Part shown: positions 1 to 8,250 of the stretch, in pieces | Position numbering within the stretch: position 1 is the first letter of the stretch | Layout: each line of letters opens with the position of its first letter | NCBI GenBank assembly: GCA_033344895.1 | Contig: JAWPMN010000001.1 | Span: forward strand, 4,162,001 to 4,226,000 | DNA length: 64,000 nt | Direction: 5' to 3' | DNA from: Alphaproteobacteria bacterium | GTDB taxonomy: Bacteria > Pseudomonadota > Alphaproteobacteria > UBA8366 > Aestuariispiraceae | Position numbers and translations under genes: made by a program | Notes under the pieces: model-generated | Databases searched by the model: none | What the model saw: only the letters and a program-made list of their open reading frames with translations | Told to the model about the DNA's origin: nothing

Positions 1-222
1 GCCGTCTCCCAGGGAATCACCATCAACGCCCTTGTCGTGAAGTCACGCGGCGGCGGATATCCGGGGCCGAATGGTGAGCCTCTGGAGCAGCATTATCGAA
101 AAGACGTGATCGGCGGCTTCGGTGCCTTCGTTATGACGGTGGATGAATCGATCCGATTCAGTGATGCGGTTCGCCGAAAGCTAGTTCTTGAAATTGCTAT
201 GAAATTAGGCAGTTTTGATTGA
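1..222 (+). CDS. DUF1194 family protein, C-terminal fragment
   Basis: The window opens inside this gene; 73 codons remain before the TGA stop. The visible part contains a run resembling the end of DUF1194 (von Willebrand A-like) proteins: a GITINALVV strand, then YRKDVIGGFGAFVM, and a final SDAVRRKLVLEIA helix. DUF1194 proteins are usually exported, of unknown function, and about 230-280 residues long, so roughly two thirds lies upstream of the window. No start can be assigned. A 265-base spacer follows before the next gene; it holds a purine-rich ribosome site for that gene but no clear terminator. The family call rests on a short segment and is moderately secure. Confidence 0.6.
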   Translation, partial: AVSQGITINALVVKSRGGGYPGPNGEPLEQHYRKDVIGGFGAFVMTVDESIRFSDAVRRKLVLEIAMKLGSFD

Positions 223-487
223 CGAATCGGATCGGCACCTTTGCCCTGATGGATCAGAGGTATTGACCTAAACGGCGCCTTATCTATTAAGTTCACTCAA
301 CGGTAAACGATGCGATGGGACTGGGGAGACCACGTTCAGACGTGTGAAGGGCCACATTCGGCCCGCATCGGTCTTTCGGTCTTCACAACAATAACCTGCA
401 TCCTGACCGCCAACCGGTTCGGCATCCCGCAGCGGGAACTAGTCCTCCCATGGATGCCGGCATGACAACAGGGAAAGGGACTATCAC

Positions 488-2074
488 ATGAATAAGTCAC
501 TGGCGTTTCTATTCGCCGCGGGGCTGGCGGCCACGACGGCCCTGTCAACCGCGCAGGCCGAAACCCTGCGATGGGCGCGAGCCGGCGATTCGCTGACGCT
601 CGACCCCCACGCACAGAACGAGGGGCCGACTCATACGCTGGCCCACCAGATGTACGAGCCGCTGCTGCATCGCGACATGGCGGGTCAGATCGTGCCGGCC
701 CTGGCCACCTCCTGGGAGGCGACCGCCGACCCGAACATCTGGGAATTCAAGCTGCGTGAAGGTGTGAAGTTCCACAACGGCGAAGACTTTACGGCGGACG
801 ACGTCGTTTTCTCGCTGAACCGTGCGCTGCGCCCGACCTCCGCGATGAAGGAACTGCTGTCCTCCGTCGAAGAAGTCCGTAAGGTCGACGACCTGACGGT
901 TCACATCGTCACCAAGGGTCCGAACCCGCTGATGCCGAACAACCTGACCAACCTGTTCATCATGGATGAAGGCTGGACGATGGCCAACGGCTGCGCCGAC
1001 CCGCAGGACATCGCCAATGGCGGCGACAACCCCTGTGTCCGTTCGGTCAACGGTACCGGCGCCTACATGCTGGAAAGCCGCGCTCAGGACCAGAAGACGG
1101 TCCTGAAGGCGAACCCGAACTACTGGGGCATCGGCCAGTTCCCGCTGGAAGTCACCGAAATCATCTACACGCCGATTCAGGAGAGCGCGACCCGCGTTTC
1201 CGCCTTCCTGTCGGGTGAAGTCGACCTGATCCAGGACGTTCCGGTTCAGGATCTGGGCCGTGTTTCGGAAACCGCCGGCCTCGTGGTCAGCACCGCCCCG
1301 CAGAACCGGACGATTTTCTTCGGTCTTAATGTCGGCGACGCCGATCTGACCTCCGACAATGTCGAAGGCAAGAACCCCTTCGCCGATGTCCGCGTGCGTG
1401 AAGCGATGAACATCGCCATCAACCGCGAAGCCATCCAAAAGGTGGTGATGCGCGGCCAGTCGAAGCCGACCGGCGTCATCATGCCTCCGTTCGTCAATGG
1501 CTGGACGGAAGAGCTGGATAAGTATCCGGCAACCGATATCGACAAGGCGAAGGGTCTGATGGCCGACGCGGGCTATGCCGATGGTTTCGAAGTCTCGCTG
1601 AACTGCCCGAACGACCGCTACATCAACGATGAAGCGATCTGCCAGGCGGCCGTGGGCATGCTGGGCCAGATCGGCATCAAGGTCGCGCTGGACGCCAAAC
1701 CGAAGGCGCAGCACTTCCCGCTGATCAAGAACAAGGAAACCGACTTCTACATGCTCGGCTGGGGTGTCCCGACCTTCGATTCGGAATACATCTTCAACTT
1801 CCTGGTCCACACCACGACCGACGAACTGGGTTCCTGGAACGGCACGCGCTATTCCAATCCGAACCTGGATCAGCTGATCGTCAGCCTGGCGTCGGAAACC
1901 GATCTGGATCGTCGCAACGAAACCATTGCGCAGATCTGGAACACGGTTCAGTCTGAAATCCTCTATCTGCCGATCCACCATCAGGTCCTGAACTGGGGCA
2001 TGACGGACAAGATCGACTTCGCGGTTCAGCCGGAAGATCAGCCGCACTTCAAATATCTGAAGTACAAGATGTAA
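488..2074 (+). CDS. Peptide-type ABC transporter substrate-binding protein
   Basis: Periplasmic binding protein of the SBP_bac_5 (DppA/OppA/NikA) family, 528 residues, the usual length. Residues 1-24 form a Sec signal peptide with an AQA cleavage site before ETLRWA. The fold markers follow in order: LTLDPHAQNEG, the EPLLHRD segment, the LREGVKFHNGEDFTADDVVF motif near residue 90, and the late AREAMNIAINRE-type helix. There is no lipobox cysteine, as expected for a soluble Gram-negative protein. The start is supported by AGGGAAAGGGA seven bases upstream. It is the first gene of a five-gene operon with two permeases and two ATPases. The ligand could be a peptide, but this family also binds opines, nickel chelates, glutathione and quaternary amines, so the ligand is left open. 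Confidence 0.9.
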   Translation: MNKSLAFLFAAGLAATTALSTAQAETLRWARAGDSLTLDPHAQNEGPTHTLAHQMYEPLLHRDMAGQIVPALATSWEATADPNIWEFKLREGVKFHNGEDFTADDVVFSLNRALRPTSAMKELLSSVEEVRKVDDLTVHIVTKGPNPLMPNNLTNLFIMDEGWTMANGCADPQDIANGGDNPCVRSVNGTGAYMLESRAQDQKTVLKANPNYWGIGQFPLEVTEIIYTPIQESATRVSAFLSGEVDLIQDVPVQDLGRVSETAGLVVSTAPQNRTIFFGLNVGDADLTSDNVEGKNPFADVRVREAMNIAINREAIQKVVMRGQSKPTGVIMPPFVNGWTEELDKYPATDIDKAKGLMADAGYADGFEVSLNCPNDRYINDEAICQAAVGMLGQIGIKVALDAKPKAQHFPLIKNKETDFYMLGWGVPTFDSEYIFNFLVHTTTDELGSWNGTRYSNPNLDQLIVSLASETDLDRRNETIAQIWNTVQSEILYLPIHHQVLNWGMTDKIDFAVQPEDQPHFKYLKYKM

Positions 2075-2089
2075 TGGCTTGACGGGTTA

Positions 2090-2117
2090 GGGGCGGCTTG
2101 GCAAAAGCCGCCCCTTC
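2090..2117 (+). terminator. Stem-loop between binding-protein and permease genes (attenuator)
   Basis: A perfect 10-bp stem, GGGGCGGCTT (2090-2099) with AAGCCGCCCC (2105-2114), closes a five-base loop and is followed by TTCTCGTT. It lies between the binding-protein stop and the first permease start. The T-tract is weak. Such hairpins commonly allow partial read-through or stabilise the upstream mRNA end, giving more binding protein than membrane components. Confidence 0.65.
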
Positions 2118-2147
2118 TCGTTACACATTCTGGAAAGCGAAGACGAT

Positions 2148-3134
2148 ATGCTCGCCTTCATCATCCGCCGTATCGGGCAGGCGCTCCTGGTACTACTCGC
2201 GGTCGGGTTCGTTTCCTTCGCCATGTTCAAATTCATGGGCGACCCGCTGGAAAACCTTCTGGGTCAGGAAGCTACCCTCGCGGATCGCGCGGAACTGGAA
2301 GAGCGCCTTGGCCTCAACGACCCCATCCCCGTCCAATACGTCCAGTATCTCGGACGCGCGCTTGAGGGTAATTTCGGTGTCTCCTACCGCGTCGGACTGC
2401 CGGTCGGCGAAGTGATCCTGAACCGGTTGCCGGCCACGCTGGAACTGGCGGCACTCTCGGGTTTCCTCGCGATCTTCCTCGGGATCGTGCTCGGCATCTA
2501 TACTGCCATCCGGCGTGACGGCTTCCTCGCCCAGACGGTCATGACGACATCCCTCATCGGGGTTTCGCTGCCGACCTTCCTGATCGGTGTCTTCCTGATC
2601 TGGGCTTTCGCCGTGAATCTCGGCTGGCTCCCCTCCTTCGGGCGCGGAGAGACGGCTTCGATATTCGGCGTGGAGCTGGCGATCCTGACCTGGAACGGGT
2701 TCAAATCCATGATCCTGCCGGCCATCACGCTCGGCCTTTACCAGATGACCCTGATCATGCGTCTTGTCCGGTCGGAAATGCTCGAAGTGCTTCGAACCGA
2801 TTACATCCGGTTCGCCCGCGCCCGTGGCCTCAGCGACCGCGCCGTTCATTTCGGTCACGCGTTGAAGAACACGCTGGTGCCCGTGATCACCATCACCGGG
2901 CTCCAACTGGGGCTGATCATCGCCTTCGCGATCATCACGGAAACCGTGTTCCAATGGCCTGGGGTAGGACTGTTGTTCATCAACGCGGTGAACTTCGTCG
3001 ACATCCCGATCATGTCGGCCTACCTGCTGCTGGTCGGGGCGATTTTCGTCACGATCAACCTGGTGGTCGATCTGCTTTATTTCGTCATCGATCCGCGTCT
3101 GCGTGCCGACCGCACCGGCGGAGGAGGTCACTGA
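2148..3134 (+). CDS. ABC transporter permease, DppB type
   Basis: Inner-membrane permease of the DppB/OppB family, 328 residues, with the standard N-terminal helix (MLAFIIRRIGQALLVLLAVG) and five further hydrophobic segments. The periplasmic region after helix 1 carries the typical LGLNDPIPVQYVQYLG stretch. The cytoplasmic coupling (EAA) loop is seen as DYIRFARARGLSDRAVHFGH, about residues 216-235. The C-terminus ends in the family-typical DLLYFVIDPRLR. It should form a heterodimer with the next permease. The start follows the stem-loop by about 30 bases, and the stop overlaps the next start (TGATG). Function as a permease is certain; the substrate is not. Confidence 0.93.
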   Translation: MLAFIIRRIGQALLVLLAVGFVSFAMFKFMGDPLENLLGQEATLADRAELEERLGLNDPIPVQYVQYLGRALEGNFGVSYRVGLPVGEVILNRLPATLELAALSGFLAIFLGIVLGIYTAIRRDGFLAQTVMTTSLIGVSLPTFLIGVFLIWAFAVNLGWLPSFGRGETASIFGVELAILTWNGFKSMILPAITLGLYQMTLIMRLVRSEMLEVLRTDYIRFARARGLSDRAVHFGHALKNTLVPVITITGLQLGLIIAFAIITETVFQWPGVGLLFINAVNFVDIPIMSAYLLLVGAIFVTINLVVDLLYFVIDPRLRADRTGGGGH

Positions 3135-4111
3135 TGACCGACGCACAGCCAAAGGGCGCGGCACCGCGCCCGACCTTCGCCGGTTCGACCGGACCGAAAA
3201 CGCGCATGGAACGGATCTTGGATTCCGACATCTGGTATTCGTTCAAACGGTCGCCGGTGACCATTGTTGCAACAACCGTGTTCCTGCTGCTGGTGACCGG
3301 CGCGCTTCTGGCGCCCGTGCTGTCACCCTACACACCGTTCGAGCCGGGCACACTCAACCTGATGAACGGGTTCACCGAGCCCATGACGGCGAACGAGTTC
3401 ACCGGCGATTTCTTCACCCTGGGCACGGACGATCAGGGCCGGGACGTCCTGTCGACGATCCTGTTCGGCCTCAGGATATCGCTGTTCGTCGGGATCACGG
3501 CGGTCCTTTTCGCCATGACCCTGGGCGTGACCCTCGGCCTCATTGCCGGCTATATTGGCGGCTGGCTGGACGGCCTGATCATGCGCATCGCCGATATCCA
3601 GCTGACCTTCCCGTCCATCATGGTCGCAATGCTGCTCTACGGCATCGGCAAGGGGCTGATCCCGCCCGCCCTGCGCGATGAAATGGCGATCTGGGTGCTG
3701 ATCGTGTCGATCGGCCTGTCCGAATGGGTGCAGTTCGCGCGAACGGTGCGTGGCGCAACGCTGGTGGAGCGGGAAAAGGAATATGTTCAGGCAGCCCATC
3801 TGATCGGCCTGTCCAAATGGAGCATCATGCTGCGTCACATCCTGCCGAATGTCGCCGGTCCGATCCTGGTCATCGCGACCATCAGCCTGGCGCTCGCGAT
3901 CATCGCCGAAGCAACCCTCAGTTTCCTTGGCGTTGGCGCCCCGAAGACGGAACCATCGCTGGGCACCCTGATCAATGTCGGACGTCAGTTCATTCTGAGC
4001 GGTGAGTGGTGGATCCTGCTGTTCCCCTCCCTGACGCTGCTCGCGCTTGCCCTGTCGGTGAACCTGCTGGGTGACTGGCTGCGCGACGTCCTTAATCCGA
4101 AGCTACGGTGA
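3134..4111 (+). CDS. ABC transporter permease, DppC type
   Basis: Second permease, DppC/OppC family, 325 residues from the ATG that overlaps the upstream stop by one base; GAGGAGG lies eight bases upstream and fixes this start, although the reading frame stays open further upstream. A cytoplasmic N-terminus precedes helix 1 (VTIVATTVFLLLVTGALLAP). The hallmark FTLGTDDQGRDVLSTILFG motif near residue 95 is present, followed by the GYIGGWLDGLIMRIADI segment and an EAA loop, EREKEYVQAAHLIGLSKWS. The C-terminal [16 protein letters not shown] is typical. The stop overlaps the next start (GTGA), so translation of the whole operon is probably coupled. Confidence 0.93.
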   Translation: MTDAQPKGAAPRPTFAGSTGPKTRMERILDSDIWYSFKRSPVTIVATTVFLLLVTGALLAPVLSPYTPFEPGTLNLMNGFTEPMTANEFTGDFFTLGTDDQGRDVLSTILFGLRISLFVGITAVLFAMTLGVTLGLIAGYIGGWLDGLIMRIADIQLTFPSIMVAMLLYGIGKGLIPPALRDEMAIWVLIVSIGLSEWVQFARTVRGATLVEREKEYVQAAHLIGLSKWSIMLRHILPNVAGPILVIATISLALAIIAEATLSFLGVGAPKTEPSLGTLINVGRQFILSGEWWILLFPSLTLLALALSVNLLGDWLRDVLNPKLR

Positions 4112-5124
4112 TCGAAATGAGCGAACCACCCGTCCTTTCGATTTCCGACCTGATCGTCGAGTTTCCGACACGAAAGGGCGTTCTACGCCCCGTGGACCGT
4201 GTCGGATTCGACATCGCACGCGGTGAAATCCTCGGCGTTGTCGGCGAATCCGGTGCCGGAAAATCCATGTGCGGTTCGGCGATCGTCGGTCTGATTGACC
4301 GGCCCGGCCGCATCACCGGCGGCGAAATCCGTCTGTCCGGCGAACGCATCGACAACCTGTCGCAGGAGAAGATGCGCCGAATTCGCGGCAAGCGTATCGG
4401 CATGGTTTTTCAGGACCCGCTCACCAGTCTCAATCCGCTGGTCCGCGTCGGGGATCAGATCGTGGAAACGATCCGTACCCATCTGCCCGTATCGGAACAG
4501 GAAGCCCGCCGGCGTGCCGTTGCTGCCCTTGAGGAAGTCGGTATTCCTGCCGCTTCCTCGCGTATCGACAACTATCCGCACCAGTTCTCAGGCGGCATGC
4601 GACAGCGTGTGGTCATCGCACTCGCCCTGGCGGCCGAGCCGGAACTGATCATCGCCGACGAGCCGACGACCGCGCTCGATGTTTCGGTCCAGGCGCAGAT
4701 CATGGCCCTGCTGAAGCGGCTTTGCCGGGATCGCGGCACGGCGGTGATGCTGATCACCCACGACATGGGGGTGATCGCGGAATCCACCGACCGGGTTGCC
4801 GTACTCTATGCCGGTCGCCTGGCGGAAATCGGCCCGACTCGAGATGTGCTGAGCAGCCCGAGGCACCCCTATACAATTGGCCTTATGGCCTCGACCCCCT
4901 CGCCCACCGGTAAAGCGGACCGCCTGAGCCAGATTCCGGGCGCCATGCCGAACCTGCGCGCCATCCCGCCGGGATGCGCCTTCAACCCCCGTTGCACGAA
5001 GGCCTTCGGCCCCTGCACCTCTGAACTGCCCGTCCTAAAGCCGGTCGGCAAGAACGAGGTGGCATGCTGGCTGTTCGACGATGCGCTGACGGGCAACCCG
5101 AACAAGGCGGAGGAAAACGCATGA
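4108..5124 (+). CDS. ABC transporter ATP-binding protein, DppD type
   Basis: Cytoplasmic ATPase, 338 residues from GTG 4108; an internal ATG at 4117 is an equally possible start. Walker A is GESGAGKS (about residue 48), the Q-loop is [12 protein letters not shown], the signature is FSGGMRQR, Walker B is [12 protein letters not shown], and the switch histidine sits in LITHDMG. The C-terminal oligopeptide/dipeptide domain is present with its cysteine-rich segment ([17 protein letters not shown]), which in DppD/OppD-type ATPases binds an iron-sulphur centre. It powers the two permeases with the ATPase encoded next. The stop overlaps the next start (ATGA). Confidence 0.93.
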   Translation: MIEMSEPPVLSISDLIVEFPTRKGVLRPVDRVGFDIARGEILGVVGESGAGKSMCGSAIVGLIDRPGRITGGEIRLSGERIDNLSQEKMRRIRGKRIGMVFQDPLTSLNPLVRVGDQIVETIRTHLPVSEQEARRRAVAALEEVGIPAASSRIDNYPHQFSGGMRQRVVIALALAAEPELIIADEPTTALDVSVQAQIMALLKRLCRDRGTAVMLITHDMGVIAESTDRVAVLYAGRLAEIGPTRDVLSSPRHPYTIGLMASTPSPTGKADRLSQIPGAMPNLRAIPPGCAFNPRCTKAFGPCTSELPVLKPVGKNEVACWLFDDALTGNPNKAEENA

Positions 5125-6135
5125 GCGATCAGACCCCGCTGATCCGCGCCGAAAACCTGACCTGTGTTTTCGATGTCTCCAAGCCCTGGCTGAACCGCGT
5201 GCTGGAACGTCGGCACAAGCAGTTCCTGACCGCAGCCCGTAACGTCAATTTCGAGATACCGAAAGGCAAGACCTTTGCCCTGGTCGGTGAGAGCGGCTCC
5301 GGCAAGTCCACCATCGGCAAGATGGCGGTCGGCCTGCTGCGTCCGACTTCCGGGAAGGTGACGGTCGACGGAACGGATCTGTTCGGCGCCCTGGACAGCA
5401 AGTCCACAGGCGCCCTGCGGCGACGGATCCAGATGATCTTCCAGAGCCCTTATGCCAGCCTTAACCCGCGCTGGCGCGTCGGCGACATCATCGCCGAACC
5501 GATCCGCGCCTTCCGACTGCTGGAGGGCGATACAGCAATCGGCAACAGGGTGACCGAGCTACTGGAGCAGGTCGGCCTTGCGGAGACGGACGGCCAGAAG
5601 TACCCGCATGAATTTTCCGGCGGGCAAAGGCAGCGCATCGCCATCGCGCGCGCTAGCCTCCAACCCCGAATTCATCGTGTGTGACGAACCGACATCCGCC
5701 CTGGACGTCTCGGTCCAGAGCCAGGTTCTGAACCTGATGAAGGATCTCCAGCGTGATCTCGGCCTGACCTATCTGTTCATCAGCCACGATCTGTCTGTCG
5801 TCCGTTACATGGCGGATCAGATCGGCGTGCTTTATCTGGGACAGTTGGTCGAAACGGCGGACCGGGACGACCTGTTCGATCACCCGCAGCACCCCTATAC
5901 CCGGATGCTGATGGATGCCGCGCCCCGCGTTGACGCCTTCGGACGGACCGCGGACGCGGTGAAAGGGGAAATCCCCGATCCGATCACACCGCCGCCCGGC
6001 TGTCCGTTCCACCCACGGTGTCCGCTGGTGAATTCACGCTGCAAGACGGAAATTCCCCAACCCTTTACCAAGGGCGGGACAACCGTCGCCTGTCACGCAG
6101 CCGAAGAAGGTCGCGGTCACCCGGAAGCGGCCTGA
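5121..6135 (+). pseudogene. ABC transporter ATP-binding protein, DppF type, frameshifted
   Basis: The gene starts at ATG 5121, overlapping the upstream stop. The first frame carries Walker A (GESGSGKST), the Q-loop (MIFQSPYASLNPRW) and the signature FSGGQRQRIAIARA, then runs into an out-of-frame tail and a stop at 5684. The second frame, one base further on, carries Walker B (FIVCDEPTSALD), the LFISHDLSV switch region and the C-terminal PPPGCPFHPRCPLVNSRC domain, ending at 6135. The break falls in a CG run at 5645-5653. The family consensus ARAL followed by ASNP requires two more bases there, so loss of one GC unit explains it. As written the ATPase would lack Walker B and be dead. Either a sequencing or assembly slip, a true recent mutation or a slippage hot-spot is possible; the remaining sequence shows no decay. 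Confidence 0.85.
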
Positions 6136-6145
6136 CGGTCCCGTT

Positions 6146-6520
6146 TCAGGATTTCCGACTATCGACAAGGCGGGAGCGGATCAGGCCATAAAACCGGTCC
6201 GCTCCCGCCCTGACGTCGTAGCGCCAACCGATATGCGTTCCACAGGCACCGCATATCGCAACGCGCCAGTCGAACCCGGGAAACCAGGTGAACTCGGACC
6301 GTCCTTCGTGGGGCGACAATAGTCCCCAGGCATCGTCGAAGCAGCGGATCGTGAAGACCTGCCCCATGGGATTGAAGACCGTGTGCTGATGGGAATCGCG
6401 CCGCACGGTCGCCAGCGACTCCCGGGTCACGGACGCCCCGCATTCCGCGCAGAACAACTGGTCGTCTTCCGCAGTTTCGACGTCGGAATCCGGCTTGCCC
6501 GCCGTCAGTTCGTCCAGCAT
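6146..6520 (-). CDS. Cereblon-like CULT-domain protein
   Basis: A stand-alone CULT domain of 124 residues, the same size as the bacterial cereblon-like proteins known from Magnetospirillum. Zinc-binding pairs CAEC (about residues 24-27) and CGAC (about 91-94) bracket the domain. The aromatic-cage tryptophans that bind uracil, glutarimide and thalidomide-type ligands are all visible: W in FTWFPG, W in FDW and W in HIGWRY. A VFNPMGQVFTIRCF strand lies between. In eukaryotes this domain is the ligand-binding part of the CRL4 cereblon E3 ligase receptor; in bacteria it occurs alone and its role is unknown. It sits convergent to the ABC operon and divergent from an SDR gene, with no obvious operon partner. 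Confidence 0.85.
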   Translation of the reverse strand: MLDELTAGKPDSDVETAEDDQLFCAECGASVTRESLATVRRDSHQHTVFNPMGQVFTIRCFDDAWGLLSPHEGRSEFTWFPGFDWRVAICGACGTHIGWRYDVRAGADRFYGLIRSRLVDSRKS

Positions 6521-6558
6521 CGTGACATCCTCGTTCAGCCGCTTCAGGGAGGGTAGCG

Positions 6559-7320
6559 TTGCAGCGTTTCACTGGCAAAAGAGCAGTTGTCACCGCGGCC
6601 GGTGCCGGCATCGCACGGCGCATTGCCGAGAGGCTGCTGGACGAAGGGGCCTCGGTCTATGCCGGCGACATCGACGTCGGGGCCTTGGACACCCTCCCGG
6701 AAACCATCGGCCGTTCATCTGTCGATGTCGGCGATCCGGTCTCCGTTGATCAGTTCTTCGACGCGGCACTCGATGCGCTTGGCGGGATCGACATTCTGAT
6801 CAATGCCGCCGGAACGAAGGGCCCGACCGGCCCGATCGAAGTTACCGACCCGGTGGCCTGGCAGGCCTGCATCACGGTCAACCTGACCGGCGCCTATCAC
6901 TGCATGCGCCGCGCCCTGGGACCGATGAAGCAGCAAGGCAGCGGGTCAATCGTCAACTTTTCGTCCACGGGCGGGCTATACGGGTATCCCGAACGCTCCC
7001 CTTATTGTGCGGCAAAATGGGGAATTATCGGCCTGACCAAGACCGCCGCGGTGGAGGCCGGTCCCAACGGTGTGAGGGTCAACGCGCTGTGCCCCGGTGC
7101 GGTCGAGGGTGACCGGATGGACAGGGTCATCGCTGCCGAAGCCGAGAGTACGGGCCGAAGCGAAGCCGAGATCCGCACGGACTATGTCAAAGATACCAGC
7201 ATGCGCTGCTTCGTGACGGCCGATGATGTGGCGGAAGCCGCTCTCTTCCTGTGTTCCGACGCCGGGCGGCGGATTTCCGGCCAGGCACTCCCCGTGGACG
7301 GTCACACAAGCATGCTGTGA
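6559..7320 (+). CDS. SDR family NAD(P)-dependent oxidoreductase
   Basis: Classical short-chain dehydrogenase/reductase of 253 residues. The start is TTG 6559, preceded by GGGAGGG at a good distance; no better start is available before the nucleotide-binding strand. The cofactor motif is TAAGAGIARRIAERLL (about residues 12-27), the NAAG strand is present, and the catalytic residues are Ser in NFSSTGG, and Tyr and Lys in PYCAAKWG. The C-terminus ends with the common SGQALPVDGH. An acidic residue at the end of strand 2 (AGDIDVG) suggests NAD rather than NADP. It is convergent with the HisA-like gene and may serve the neighbouring catabolic cluster, but the substrate cannot be read from sequence. 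Confidence 0.88.
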   Translation: MQRFTGKRAVVTAAGAGIARRIAERLLDEGASVYAGDIDVGALDTLPETIGRSSVDVGDPVSVDQFFDAALDALGGIDILINAAGTKGPTGPIEVTDPVAWQACITVNLTGAYHCMRRALGPMKQQGSGSIVNFSSTGGLYGYPERSPYCAAKWGIIGLTKTAAVEAGPNGVRVNALCPGAVEGDRMDRVIAAEAESTGRSEAEIRTDYVKDTSMRCFVTADDVAEAALFLCSDAGRRISGQALPVDGHTSML

Positions 7321-7352
7321 CCGTCGCCCATATCCGCACGGCTCTTGCGTGA

Positions 7353-8096
7353 TCAGAGGAACGGTGTTTCCGCAACCTTCTGCCGGGCGACCGCTATCGC
7401 GTCCTCCAGCGATATGGTGTTGCTGAACAGGGCCCGGCCAATGATCGCGCCGGAAATGCGCGGCAGGTGTTTCAGCACCGCCACATCGTCCAGGCTGCGC
7501 ACCGTTCCGGCGGAAATTACGTCGATTTCCAGATCCTTCGCCAATTGCGTGGTATGGGCGAAACTCGCCTCCGGAAGGTCGATGTCCATATCGATATCGG
7601 TGTAGATGATCGCCGCAGCGCCGATATTCTGAAACTCCCGCGCCAGTTCGATCGGCGTGAACATGGTTTTCTCGCGCCACCCCTCGATGACCACCCTGCC
7701 CTCGAAGGCATCAATGCTGACCAGAACCTTGTCCGGCCAATGCGAGCATGCCTCCCGCACGAAGGTGCGGTCTTTCACGGCGGCAGTGCCCAGCACGATC
7801 CGTTCCGCCCCGGCATTGAACCACCATTCGGCGGACGCCATCGTCCGGATCCCCCCGCCGACCTGGCAGGGCACATCCACCGAGTTCATGATCTCGGAGA
7901 GAACTTCGCCATTATGCTCGCCGCCTTGCAGGATGCCGTCGATATCAACCAGGTGCAGCCATTCGGCCCCCTTGCTGACGCAGGACTTCGCCGCGGCCAG
8001 GGGGGATACGCTGAACTCTTCAACTTCTGCGACGTCGCCGCGTACCAGGTTCACGCATTTACCGTTTTTCACCTGAATCGTCGGATAGATGATCAT
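7353..8096 (-). CDS. HisA/HisF-like TIM-barrel protein with altered catalytic site
   Basis: A 247-residue half-barrel-duplicated protein clearly related to HisA (ProFAR isomerase). The start is the ATG at 8096, which has GGAGGA seven bases upstream; a longer frame from 8111 would put that ribosome site inside the gene. HisA landmarks kept: HLVDIDG, VGGGIR, VLGTAAV, the catalytic acid aspartate in SIDAFEG, and the phosphate-binding AIIGRALF. HisA landmarks lost: the general base Asp8 (PAID) is Gln8 (PTIQ), the DG after the TDI strand is replaced by DIDL, and the second phosphate glycine pair is GT. It is therefore probably not the histidine enzyme; histidine genes are not nearby. It lies 154 bases downstream of the carnitine-type cluster on the same strand. 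Its reaction is unknown. Confidence 0.8.
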   Translation of the reverse strand: MIIYPTIQVKNGKCVNLVRGDVAEVEEFSVSPLAAAKSCVSKGAEWLHLVDIDGILQGGEHNGEVLSEIMNSVDVPCQVGGGIRTMASAEWWFNAGAERIVLGTAAVKDRTFVREACSHWPDKVLVSIDAFEGRVVIEGWREKTMFTPIELAREFQNIGAAAIIYTDIDMDIDLPEASFAHTTQLAKDLEIDVISAGTVRSLDDVAVLKHLPRISGAIIGRALFSNTISLEDAIAVARQKVAETPFL

Positions 8097-8250
8097 GGCG
8101 ATTTCCTCCATGGATGCTCGACGCCTGCATCGCGCGTCGCGTCACGAGACAATCCGTCACGGACCGTCCACATGATCGAACCAGTGCGACATGCCGTTTC
8201 TTATGAGCGACAGTCTATCAGATCACATCAGATTTCCGGCATGAAAGGTA

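Noticed and set aside
545-2047. A 500-codon open frame on the minus strand under the ABC binding-protein gene
   Set aside because: It is the mirror of a strongly conserved coding frame in GC-rich DNA; its translation is Arg/Asp/Gly-rich without any domain, and no ribosome site precedes it.
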